In this document: piece by piece, positions 8,464 through 16,562 of the stretch
Layout of the letters: every line of letters begins with the position of its first letter
Position numbering within the stretch: position 1 is the stretch's first letter
Assembly (NCBI GenBank): GCA_022826865.1
Contig: JAJDUC010000089.1
Span: 1-64,000 of the forward strand
From: Anaerolineae bacterium
Lineage (GTDB): Bacteria > Chloroflexota > Anaerolineae > Aggregatilineales > Phototrophicaceae
Direction of reading: 5' to 3'
Length of the DNA stretch: 64,000 bases
Notes under the pieces: generated by a model
Databases searched by the model: none
What the model was told of the DNA's origin: nothing
What the model saw: only the letters and a program-made list of their open reading frames with translations
Program-made: the position numbers and the translations under genes

Positions 8464-9705
8464 CTACACTTCCGAGCGGGTAAGATTGTCCCACGTTTCC
8501 CGCCGCCGGCTGACCCGCCAACGATCACCAGACTCCTCAACTACCACCTCCGCCGGACGCGGGCGGGCATTGTAATTGCTCGCCATCGTCATTCCATAGG
8601 CGCCCGCCGTCATGATCGCAACCTTGTCGCCAACGCGGAGCGGCGGCATTAGGCGGTCGCGCGCCAGCACGTCAGCCGATTCACAGACCGGACCCGCCAC
8701 TTGAGCCAACTCCGCTTCGCCTTCCGTTTTGAGCAGCGGCACGATCTCATGCTGCGCGCCATACAGGGCCGGCCGCAGCAATTCCGCCATGCTCGCATTA
8801 ATGACGTAGAAGAGCTGGCCAGCCTGCCGCTTCACATACAGAACTTCGGCGACCAGAATTCCCGCATCCGCCACAATCGAGCGTCCGGGTTCCAGCAGCA
8901 AATCGTATCCGGCCAGTCGCGGCGCGATTGCCGCGGCAAAGTCCTGCAAGGCGGGCGCCCGCTCGCCAAAGCGATAGGCGACCGGCAGACCGCCGCCCAG
9001 GTTGATTGCGCGGATCTGCGGATGCGGGCGAATAAGTTCCAGCAAACGATCCAGCGCCGCGCTCGTCGCCTTGATGTCGCCGAGTTGACTGCCGATATGA
9101 AGATGAACGCCCGCGAAATCAATGTTTGAATAGCGCGACTGCCGCTCCCATAGCTGACGAATGACATCGGCAGTCAACCCGAATTTCGCTGAGCCGTGAC
9201 CAGTTGCCATATAGGGATGGGTTTTGGCGCTCACTTCCGGATTCAGTCTCAGGGCGACACGGGCCCTGTCTATGCCCTGCTCCAGGGCGGCGCCGTTGAT
9301 GTAATCGAGCTCAGCCACATTCTCCACATTAAACCAGGCGACGCCGCTTTCAAGCGCAAAGTCAATTTCGGCGCGCGTCTTGCCGACGCCTGCGAAGACA
9401 ATGTCCTCTCCTGCTGCGCCGGCCTGCAAGACACGATAGATCTCGCCGCCGCTCACACAGTCGAAACCGGCGCCCGCCTCCTTCAGCGCCCCTAGCAACG
9501 CCAGATTGCCATTGGCTTTCACGCTGAAGTGAATGCGCGCGCCGGGTCCGGCGAACAGGTCGCGGATCCGCCGATAATTTTCGCCGGCGCGCTTGAGACT
9601 GTAGATGTAGGTGGGCGTGCCCGTTTCAGCTATGATCGCTTCAAGTTCGCAGTCATCAATCTGCAGCCTCTCGTTCACATAGCGGATCGAACTGTTAAAA
9701 TCCAT
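8464..9705 (-). CDS. lysA: Diaminopimelate decarboxylase
   Basis: This PLP enzyme performs the last step of lysine synthesis, meso-diaminopimelate to lysine plus CO2. It is 413 residues long, as expected for the alanine-racemase-fold group. The PLP lysine is in IHFSVKANGN. Other landmarks are HLHIGSQ, NLGGGLPV, LEPGRSIVADAG and the active-site cysteine region GPVCESADVL near the C-terminus. The ATG at 9705 is chosen because a longer in-frame extension to 9816 would run through a terminator hairpin and tRNA-Asp. That hairpin ends only 25 bases upstream of this start, so lysA has very little room for a promoter of its own. Confidence 0.95.
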   Translation of the reverse strand: MDFNSSIRYVNERLQIDDCELEAIIAETGTPTYIYSLKRAGENYRRIRDLFAGPGARIHFSVKANGNLALLGALKEAGAGFDCVSGGEIYRVLQAGAAGEDIVFAGVGKTRAEIDFALESGVAWFNVENVAELDYINGAALEQGIDRARVALRLNPEVSAKTHPYMATGHGSAKFGLTADVIRQLWERQSRYSNIDFAGVHLHIGSQLGDIKATSAALDRLLELIRPHPQIRAINLGGGLPVAYRFGERAPALQDFAAAIAPRLAGYDLLLEPGRSIVADAGILVAEVLYVKRQAGQLFYVINASMAELLRPALYGAQHEIVPLLKTEGEAELAQVAGPVCESADVLARDRLMPPLRVGDKVAIMTAGAYGMTMASNYNARPRPAEVVVEESGDRWRVSRRRETWDNLTRSEV

Positions 9706-9730
9706 AAGCGGTGGCAATCCTTCGCGAAAC

Positions 9731-9764
9731 AAAAAGCGGAGACACGCAGGTTGTGTCTCCGCTT
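9731..9764 (-). terminator. Rho-independent terminator after tRNA-Asp, just before lysA
   Basis: A perfect 12-bp stem (9734-9745 with 9753-9764; arm AAGCGGAGACAC) is followed by a T tract on the minus strand. It lies between tRNA-Asp and lysA, so it ends the tRNA transcript or gates read-through into lysA. Confidence 0.85.
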
Positions 9765-9766
9765 GA

Positions 9767-9839
9767 CGGGAGCGACGGGATTTGAACCCGCGATCTCCGG
9801 CTTGACAGGCCGGCATGTTAACCGCTACACCACGCCCCC
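9767..9839 (-). tRNA. tRNA-Asp (GTC)
   Basis: On the minus strand the acceptor GGGGGCG pairs with CGCTCCC (one G-T pair). The anticodon arm is CCGGC-CTGTCAA-GCCGG with anticodon GTC, and the T arm is GCGGG-TTCAAAT-CCCGT. The discriminator is G, the known identity base for AspRS. No CCA is encoded. Confidence 0.94.
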
Positions 9840-9852
9840 TTCTGTCGCGACC

Positions 9853-9881
9853 AATTTAGCACTGCCTGGCAACGCTGTCAA
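9853..9881 (-). promoter_or_regulatory. Promoter of tRNA-Asp
   Basis: Minus-strand TTGACA (9881-9876) and TAAATT (9858-9853) have a 17-base spacer, 14 bases before the tRNA 5-prime end. Confidence 0.75.
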
Positions 9882-9900
9882 GTACAGAAGCGGTCGCTCC

Positions 9901-10093
9901 CAGGGCAACCGCATCAAATATAAATTGCGCCGATAAATGACATTTTCCCCTCACATTTCGTAATCTGTAGGGGCGTTTCGCTGAAACGCCCGCAATCTGC
10001 AAGCCATTTTCAACGGGCGTCTCACGAGACGCCCCTACATTTTCACACTTTTCGTAGCGAACCGCTCATTATGATTTTGATGCAATTGCCCTG
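9901..10093. mobile_element. Family B palindromic element, copy B1
   Basis: This 193-bp unit has imperfect terminal inverted repeats, CAGGGCAACCGCATCAAA at the left and TTTGATGCAATTGCCCTG at the right. The core at 9967-10038 consists of two hairpins, GGGGCGTTTC-gct-GAAACGCCC and GGGCGTCTC-ac-GAGACGCCCC. It matches the copies at 21638-21820 and 63642-63837 over nearly their whole length. No clear target duplication is visible. Together with the tRNA-Asp promoter it fills most of the gap 9840-10176. Confidence 0.8.
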
Positions 10094-10176
10094 CATGTCC
10101 GCGCCGCGTCTGTATCATTGAAGCCGCAATTCATATAGAATACGCGGATGCCCAGGATCGCCGTCAGGACCGGACT

Positions 10177-11496
10177 GTGACTTACAAAAAAGTTCTCATT
10201 TTCTGGTTTCCGCTGGCCATGGCCTGGCTTATGATGACCTTGGAAGGTCCCTGGATTCAAGGCGTGATCAGCCGCAAGCCGGACTCCGAGACAGAACTGG
10301 CCGCCTTCGGGCTGGTCTTCTCGCTATCCGTGCTGATCGAAACGCCGATTATCATGCTGCTGGCGACCAGCAACGCCTTATCGCGCGACCGGCAGTCGTT
10401 TCGCCTTATCTGGCGCTTCATGTTCGGCATGAACGCGCTCATCACAACGATTGCCGTGCTTATGGCATTCACGCCTTTGCTCGACCTCTACCTCGGCGCC
10501 CTGCTCCGCATTCCTGAGCATATCATTGAAGCGACCCGCCCAGGCATGAAAATCATGATCTTCTGGGGCGCTTTTATTGGCTATCGCCGCTTTCATCAAG
10601 GCGTGCTCATCAGATTCGGCAACACACGTTATGTCGGATATGGCACTGCCGTCCGCGTGCTATTTTCCGGCGGCGTCGCCTTCTTCCTGGGCAGTCTCAC
10701 TAATATCGCTGGCTCGGTAGCCGGGGCCGTCGCCCTGATGTTGGCTGTCATTGCTGAAGCGGCTTATACCTACCTGGTCTCGCGACACGATGTCAAGCGC
10801 CTGCTGAAAACCGATATCAAGCCCGGGCGGCTCGCCCTCACTTACCGACAAACCTTGCGCTTTCACATTCCCTTGGCGATCACCAGCATGATCACCTTCT
10901 TAATCCACCCGGCGATTGAGCGCGGGCTGGCCAGCATGCCCGACGCCGCGCAAAGCCTGGCAGCCTGGCCCGTCATTCTCTCCATCCTGCTCGTCATGCG
11001 CGCCGGCGGCATGGCCTATCAGGAAGTGGTGATCTCGCTAAACGAAAATGAGCAGAATCATCGAATCTTGCGTAACTTCAGCCTTCACCTCGGCCTGGGC
11101 CTGAGCCTGACCATGACAGCATTTGCATGCACACCTTTGATCTCAGTCTACACCTCGGAAATCCTCGGACTGCCGGAAACTCTGCATGATCTGGTCACGG
11201 TCGGCGCGCAGGCGGCTGTGCTCGTTCCCTTGCTCACGGCGCTGCAAAGCTACCTTCGGGCGCTTCTCATGCTAAGCGATCGGACCGCCGCCATTTATCA
11301 AGCCATCGCGCTCGGATTCCTGCTCACCACCATCTTCGTCTGGGGCGGTATCGCGCTGGGCCTGCACGGGATTCTGGCTGCGTCGCTCGGCATGACTCTG
11401 GGCCAATTGGTCGAGCTGGCCCTCTTGTGCCTGGCCTACCGGCGCGGAGCGGGCGCGCTGCGCGCTCACTGGCAGTCGGCAGTCGCAGCCACCTAA
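10177..11496 (+). CDS. MATE-like multi-pass membrane transporter
   Basis: This 439-residue protein has about twelve hydrophobic segments arranged as two similar halves, as in the MATE/MVF exporter clan. It opens with FWFPLAMAWLMMTLEGPWI and contains LIETPIIMLLATSNAL. The overall look recalls bacterial MATE-clan relatives of the ANKH phosphate/citrate exporter, but I cannot assign a substrate. The GTG start is preceded by CAGGA. The M24 peptidase gene follows after 18 bases, so the two are probably co-transcribed. Confidence 0.65.
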   Translation: MTYKKVLIFWFPLAMAWLMMTLEGPWIQGVISRKPDSETELAAFGLVFSLSVLIETPIIMLLATSNALSRDRQSFRLIWRFMFGMNALITTIAVLMAFTPLLDLYLGALLRIPEHIIEATRPGMKIMIFWGAFIGYRRFHQGVLIRFGNTRYVGYGTAVRVLFSGGVAFFLGSLTNIAGSVAGAVALMLAVIAEAAYTYLVSRHDVKRLLKTDIKPGRLALTYRQTLRFHIPLAITSMITFLIHPAIERGLASMPDAAQSLAAWPVILSILLVMRAGGMAYQEVVISLNENEQNHRILRNFSLHLGLGLSLTMTAFACTPLISVYTSEILGLPETLHDLVTVGAQAAVLVPLLTALQSYLRALLMLSDRTAAIYQAIALGFLLTTIFVWGGIALGLHGILAASLGMTLGQLVELALLCLAYRRGAGALRAHWQSAVAAT

Positions 11497-11514
11497 ACGA
11501 ACCGGAAAGGACAT

Positions 11515-12771
11515 ATGGACATGGCGCGCTTCAACGAGATTCTGTCCCTAAGAGATCAAGCGGCATTGCGCGATAACTGGCTGAAACAGCGTTTGGAAAC
11601 GCTCATTCCCGAATTGCTCGCGCGTGAAGACATGGACATGTGGATTGTCATCTGCCGCGAATACAACGAAGATCCGGCGCTGATGTCCCTGCTGCCCGCC
11701 GCGTCAATGTCCGCGCGCCGGCGCACGATCCTTCTGTTCGCGCGCGCCGCGGACTCGGTAGAACGGCTGACGCTCTCTCGTTATGGCTACGAGGGCTTTT
11801 ATGAGGCAGTTTGGGACCCCGACGAAGAAGAGCAGGCGGCTTGCCTGGCGCGACTGGTCCGCGAGCGCGATCCCAAGCGCATTGGCGTGAACTTTTCACG
11901 CGACTTTGCATTTGGAGATGGCGTATCGCATAATGAATTCCAGTGGCTTCAAGAAGCGCTTGGCGAAGCCTACGCTGCACGCGTCGTCAGCGCCGAGAAG
12001 CTCTGCGTCGGTTGGCTGGAACGGCGTCTGCCGGAAGAAATCACCGCCTACCCGCGGCTGGTAAAAACCGGGCATCAAATCATCGCACAGGCTTTCTCAA
12101 ACGCCGTCATTCATCCGGGCATCACAAGCACGGATGATGTCGTCTGGTGGATGCGGCAGACCATGCAAGAGGCCGGGCTCTATGCCTGGTTCCAGCCGAG
12201 CATCGACATCCAGGCCCGCGGCAAGGAATTCCAAATGATGAACGAGCAATGCGCGATTATCCAACCCGGCGACTTGCTCCACTGCGATATAGGCTTCCAC
12301 TACCTGGGATTGGCCACCGACCAGCAGCAGCACGCCTACGTGCTGCGCCCCGGCGAAAGCGACGCGCCCGCGGGACTGCGCGCCGCCCTACTGGATGGCA
12401 ACCGCCTGCAAGATATCCACCTGGCGGAAATGCAGGTCGGGCGCAGTGGCAATGAAGTGTTGCGGGCATCGCTTGCCAAAGGCCGGGCCGAAGGCATTCG
12501 GCCGCAGATTTATACGCATCCCCTTGGTTATCACGGTCACGGCGCCGGTCCTGTCGTTGGCCTATGGGATCGCCAGGACGGGGTCCCCGCCATCGGCGAT
12601 TATCCCCTCCATGATGATACGGTCTGGTCAATCGAACTCAATGTGACCCGTAGCGTACCGGAGTGGGATGGCCAGGATCTGCGCATAATGCTGGAGGAAG
12701 ACGCCGCGCTCAGCGGCGGCCGGGCGCGCTGGCTCGACGGACGGCAGGAAACCTTGTACCTAATCGGCTAA
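11515..12771 (+). CDS. M24-family metallopeptidase (Xaa-Pro aminopeptidase-like)
   Basis: This 418-residue pita-bread-fold protein probably removes N-terminal residues before proline, using a two-metal centre. The five ligands can be placed: two Asp in HCDIGFHYLGLATDQ, His in YTHPLGYHGHGAGP, Glu in WSIELNVTR and Glu in RIMLEEDA. The N-terminal part (residues about 1-165) resembles the creatinase N-domain. The family also includes creatinases, so the peptide substrate is unproved. The ATG at 11515 follows GGAAAGGACAT; an ATG six bases later is equally possible. Confidence 0.85.
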   Translation: MDMARFNEILSLRDQAALRDNWLKQRLETLIPELLAREDMDMWIVICREYNEDPALMSLLPAASMSARRRTILLFARAADSVERLTLSRYGYEGFYEAVWDPDEEEQAACLARLVRERDPKRIGVNFSRDFAFGDGVSHNEFQWLQEALGEAYAARVVSAEKLCVGWLERRLPEEITAYPRLVKTGHQIIAQAFSNAVIHPGITSTDDVVWWMRQTMQEAGLYAWFQPSIDIQARGKEFQMMNEQCAIIQPGDLLHCDIGFHYLGLATDQQQHAYVLRPGESDAPAGLRAALLDGNRLQDIHLAEMQVGRSGNEVLRASLAKGRAEGIRPQIYTHPLGYHGHGAGPVVGLWDRQDGVPAIGDYPLHDDTVWSIELNVTRSVPEWDGQDLRIMLEEDAALSGGRARWLDGRQETLYLIG

Positions 12772-12988
12772 TGCAGCGCGCACGTTGACTGACGGGACGA
12801 ACTGTGTGTATTGTATAAATGAGGACTTGGCGATTGCGGTTCCGAAAGTGAGTTGAGAGAACCGGGCGATGTAATGACATGATCAATTCGTCAGCGGTTC
12901 CGGACGCGTGTTATGGATCGACCGCTTGCGCCGGCCCGCAGTTTTCATCCTTTCAATTGACAACCTAGGGACTTCAGAGATCCCCGCT

Positions 12989-14557
12989 ATGCCAAACAAA
13001 GGCTACCACAGGCAGCGGCTGCAACTGGATGATGGCGCCTGGGCGGCAGCGCACCGGGTTGATATACCCGCCGACGCCCTCAGTTTCGAAGATCTGCATC
13101 CCATAAGCAGTTACATACGACAACAGGATATCGCGCGCATGCGCTATGCGCGGGCGCGCGCGCGCGGCGAAGAGGCGCCGCAGATCCTCACCTGGACGGC
13201 GATGCAAACCGACCGCCGCGCTAGCGAAATGTTTCCCGACCTCACTTACAAGACCGATGACGGCGAAAACATCATCAGCGCCAATTCATTCATCACCTGC
13301 GTCTTGCGCCAACTTCTCGCAAACGGCTGGCTGGAACTCCACGAATACGTCGGCGATACCTACGAATGGAAGGTCACCATTCCGGAAGCAAATAAGACAT
13401 GGGGGGATCGCGCCGATGCCATTCTGCGTTACCTGGAAGAGTCAATCCAGCTAGACCTCTATCCAAATGTCGAACGCGGGACCTATCAACCGCGCGTCTT
13501 TCGCCCCTTTGACCTGCGCCATAACTTTGCGCGCATCGGTCGTTGCGATTTCATTCGCCACTTCGTCCAGAATCACGAACGCCGCGTGATTTTCAACACG
13601 TCCCATTTTCTGCACGAACATGATGATCTCGTCAGCCATCATTCAGGATACGGCGATGCAATTGGATTGATGGTGGCCGAAGGCACAGTCTTGCGACCGC
13701 CGATCTATCGCCGCGGCGCGCTGTTATTCGATGGCGAATCCTGGCGCATCGACACAGTCGGCCTTGATGATATTGCGCTCACATTGCCCGGCGAGATCAC
13801 CCTCGCCGCGGGCGATAACGGTGATCTGCGCTTTGTACTGAACCCCGCGGAGCCGCAGCCGATCGCGCTATACACGCGCGCCGCGAATCTGTCCGCCGCC
13901 GGCGCTCCGCTGGACCGCAGCCCGGCATCCGCAGACCGCATTGAATTTGTCGTTGTGAATCGGCAGGCGCTGGCCTGGAAGCGCGGTGGCGACATGCAGA
14001 TCCCCCAAAACGGATTCCTCCTGTCAATCCAGGCGGGCGCCCTGCCGGATGAGACCATCGAGAGCATCATCGCCGACGCCTGGGTGGAATACGCGCCCGC
14101 GGATGCCGCGTTGCGCATTCACGCGGGCATCCAAGCCGGCCCGATGCTGCTCCGGAATGGCGACAAGGTACTGGCGGAAGCGGCGGCGCGTGAAGAATTC
14201 TGGCCGAGCCAAGCGGGCCAAGTCGGTATTTCGCCGGTGCGCATGCGCATGGCGCCGGGCGACCGACGCAAGGCGCGCACGGCGATCGGCATCAAAGAAA
14301 ATGGCGATTTGCTGCTAGTGGTCGTTGATGGCTGTGAACCGGCCTGCCGCAGTGAACTGGATAGCGCCGGCGCGACCCTGAGCGAATTGACGGACCTGCT
14401 GCAAAGGGCAGGCGCGGTGGATGCGCTTAACTTAAGCGGCGAAGGCTCCAGTCACCTCTTTGTGGCCGGCGGCCTGGCGAATACGCCTTCCGACCGTCGC
14501 GGGCTCCAGGGCGTTGTATTCGAGAGAATGCTGCCCTCAATCGGCATTGTCCCCTGA
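12989..14557 (+). CDS. Protein with phosphodiester-glycosidase (NAGPA)-like C-terminus
   Basis: The 522-residue protein ends in a stretch typical of the NAGPA/DUF2233 fold: RKARTAIGIKENGDLLLVVVDG, then TLSELTDLLQRAGAVDALNL and GEGSSHLFV. The usual LDGGGSS loop reads LSGEGSS here. The N-terminal half (GYGDAIGLMVAEGTVLRPPIYRRGALL) is not one I can name. No signal peptide is obvious from the ATG at 12989; a GTG at 12908 would add 27 residues. A weak TTGACT-N18-TATTGT promoter may lie at 12785-12814. The end overlaps the convergent dehydrogenase gene by 21 bases. Confidence 0.6.
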   Translation: MPNKGYHRQRLQLDDGAWAAAHRVDIPADALSFEDLHPISSYIRQQDIARMRYARARARGEEAPQILTWTAMQTDRRASEMFPDLTYKTDDGENIISANSFITCVLRQLLANGWLELHEYVGDTYEWKVTIPEANKTWGDRADAILRYLEESIQLDLYPNVERGTYQPRVFRPFDLRHNFARIGRCDFIRHFVQNHERRVIFNTSHFLHEHDDLVSHHSGYGDAIGLMVAEGTVLRPPIYRRGALLFDGESWRIDTVGLDDIALTLPGEITLAAGDNGDLRFVLNPAEPQPIALYTRAANLSAAGAPLDRSPASADRIEFVVVNRQALAWKRGGDMQIPQNGFLLSIQAGALPDETIESIIADAWVEYAPADAALRIHAGIQAGPMLLRNGDKVLAEAAAREEFWPSQAGQVGISPVRMRMAPGDRRKARTAIGIKENGDLLLVVVDGCEPACRSELDSAGATLSELTDLLQRAGAVDALNLSGEGSSHLFVAGGLANTPSDRRGLQGVVFERMLPSIGIVP

Positions 14558-15544
14558 CCCTGAAGCGGCGACATCCTGCAATTCTTGCCAGATCCCGGAA
14601 TCGAGTTCTATCGCTCCGTCCGAGATCACGCGCTCATAATACTTGTCGCCTCGTTCGCCGGGGATCAGGATCTCTTCCACGCCCGGCAAACGCTTGAGTT
14701 TCTTCACCCGCGTCAGCAAATCGCTAACATCGGCTCGAAAACTCTCGAGATCGTCCGCGAGCAATACCGGGTCGATCGCAAATACGAGGTTGCCCCAATC
14801 GCGTTTTGTGCCATCATCGTTGCGTATCGCGCCGACCAGGGGGCGGGTCAGCGTCTCCACGATCAGCGCCAGAGCCGCGCCCTTATAGCCGCCAAACGCC
14901 TTGATCGCGCCCTTCAGCGCCGCCGCAGGATCGCTTGTAAAATGGCCCTCGCTGTCGTAGGCGACGCCTTCCGGGATGGATTCGTCTTCGGCATGCGCCA
15001 GCAAGATCCCGTAATAGGCGATGGCCGCCGTCGCCATGTCAAAAACGATGGGCGCGCCAGCGGTCGGAATGCCGATCGCTATGGGATTGGTGCCGAAGAA
15101 GGCCTCGTATGATCCATGCATGGCCATCAGCTCCATTGAACCGGAGCATACAAAGCCGATCAAACCGGCCTCTGCCAGACGCCGGGCGAAAAAACCGATA
15201 GCGCCGGTGGCGGAATTACTGCGGCGCGTGCCAACAATGCCGAAGCCCTCGGCTTGCGCCTTCTCTACGGCGATATCGGTCGCCCGCCGCAGCACGACCA
15301 TGCCCTGGTTCCAGCCGCCGTCGACAAGCGCCGAAAGTTTGGTATCCTTAATTGTCCGGATCTCGCCCGCTGCGGGATCGGCCGGCAGGCCCGCTCCCAG
15401 CAGCTTGATGACGCTTTGGTTGTTGTCTCGCAACTGCGCGTACATGATGATCTCGAGGATGATTTCACTGTCCTCGGCCTTGTGGCCTTGCGCCAGTATC
15501 GCCCTTCGCGTCACCGCGCGCAGGTCATCAATTGGAACTCTCAT
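14537..15544 (-). CDS. Ldh2-family (malate/lactate/ureidoglycolate) oxidoreductase, active-site variant
   Basis: This 335-residue protein has the Ldh2/MDH2 NAD(P)-binding fold: YEAFFGTNPIAIGIP, VFDMATAAIAYYG, and GGYKGAALALIVETLTRPLVGA. Known members reduce or oxidise 2-oxo/2-hydroxy acids with a catalytic histidine in an SHG motif near residue 45. Here that site reads YAQLRDNNQSVIKL, with no SHG, and the second common histidine (GHSGA-like) is replaced in RRSNSATGAIGFF. It may have a changed reaction or no redox activity. A sugar-isomerase-like gene lies upstream on the same strand after 41 bases. Confidence 0.8.
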   Translation of the reverse strand: MRVPIDDLRAVTRRAILAQGHKAEDSEIILEIIMYAQLRDNNQSVIKLLGAGLPADPAAGEIRTIKDTKLSALVDGGWNQGMVVLRRATDIAVEKAQAEGFGIVGTRRSNSATGAIGFFARRLAEAGLIGFVCSGSMELMAMHGSYEAFFGTNPIAIGIPTAGAPIVFDMATAAIAYYGILLAHAEDESIPEGVAYDSEGHFTSDPAAALKGAIKAFGGYKGAALALIVETLTRPLVGAIRNDDGTKRDWGNLVFAIDPVLLADDLESFRADVSDLLTRVKKLKRLPGVEEILIPGERGDKYYERVISDGAIELDSGIWQELQDVAASGSGDNAD

Positions 15545-15585
15545 TCGCCAACTCCCGTTGCATCAATGCCCCGCCGTCCCGGCGG

Positions 15586-16350
15586 CTAGACCTTGCCCCG
15601 CGCGAAGCCCTTGCTGGTCAGGTAGGTGTAGCTGTCCTGAACTTCTTGCAGCATATCAGTCGCGCTGCGGTCCTGCTCGACGATATGCCACTCGGCTGTG
15701 GGCGCGGCCGCCTCCACAACCGCCGGGACATCCATCTTGCCCTGCCCGACCGCATTCATATTGTCTTCGATGCCGATCGGGCCGTCTTTCAGGTGAATCA
15801 GCGGCGCGCGCGCGCCGACCTGTCGCAAGACATCGACCGGGTCCAGACCGCCCACTTGCACCCAATAGGTGTCAACTTCCAAGAAGACGTCCTCTTCCAA
15901 TTCCTCGAGCATAAGATCTACCGTAGACCGGCCGTCCAGCTGCTTGAATTCCCACCAATGATTGTGATAACCCAATTCAAAGCCCTGGGAGCGGGCGAAC
16001 GCGCCGGCCCGATTCAGTTTTTCGCAGACGCCTTTGATTCCGTCGATGCTGTCGAATTCCGCCGGCGGCAGCATGGCTATGCAGACGCGCTGCAATTCAA
16101 GCGCCTCTACAATATCAAGCACGGTCGCGCGATTGGCCTCATCGGGAAAGGGGACATGGCAACTGGGCACTTGCAATTCAAGCTCGCGGAACAAAGCCGC
16201 CGTCTCCGTCAGTCCGCCAGGCATGCCGCCATAGGGTTCGACGCCGACATAGCCCATAGCGGCGACACGGCGAACCGTAGCTTCGAAATCTACTTGAATT
16301 TGCTCGCGCAGGGTGTAAAGCTGCAAGGCAAGCGGAATTAGATCGGACAT
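15586..16350 (-). CDS. Xylose-isomerase-like TIM barrel (sugar phosphate isomerase/epimerase family)
   Basis: This 254-residue protein matches the AP-endonuclease-2/xylose isomerase-like fold used for sugar and inositol isomerisation. Visible landmarks are IPLALQLYTLRE, MGYVGVEPYGG, CHVPFPDEA, ELGYHNHWWEF, FLEVDTYWVQVGG and PLIHLKDGP, which supply the Glu, Asp and His metal ligands. The ATG at 16350 is chosen because AAAGGA precedes it; an in-frame ATG at 16371 would add seven residues. It is likely transcribed with the Ldh2-type gene downstream, but the substrate is unknown. Confidence 0.85.
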   Translation of the reverse strand: MSDLIPLALQLYTLREQIQVDFEATVRRVAAMGYVGVEPYGGMPGGLTETAALFRELELQVPSCHVPFPDEANRATVLDIVEALELQRVCIAMLPPAEFDSIDGIKGVCEKLNRAGAFARSQGFELGYHNHWWEFKQLDGRSTVDLMLEELEEDVFLEVDTYWVQVGGLDPVDVLRQVGARAPLIHLKDGPIGIEDNMNAVGQGKMDVPAVVEAAAPTAEWHIVEQDRSATDMLQEVQDSYTYLTSKGFARGKV

Positions 16351-16562
16351 GGCGTTTTCCTTTGGCCTCATTCACAGTCGATTACCCGTATTGTGTCGCG
16401 TCTCCATTGGAATTCCAGTGTGAATCCACCTTGGCAATTCGCGCTATCTGCTCGTAGCCATTTGATTGGCCTTCCAGTAAACTGATTATTTGTGTTTCAA
16501 CGCTGTGCCTATCGGGGCGCGAGCCCATAATTGAGTATGCCCGCCCAACGAGAGTTCAAAAC

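Noticed and set aside
9706..9816. An N-terminal extension of lysA by 37 codons
   Set aside because: The extension would translate through the tRNA-Asp terminator and into the tRNA gene, and the family start matches the ATG at 9705.
9890..10105. Target-site duplication around family B copies
   Set aside because: The eight to nine bases flanking B1 and B4 do not match each other; no convincing duplication was found.
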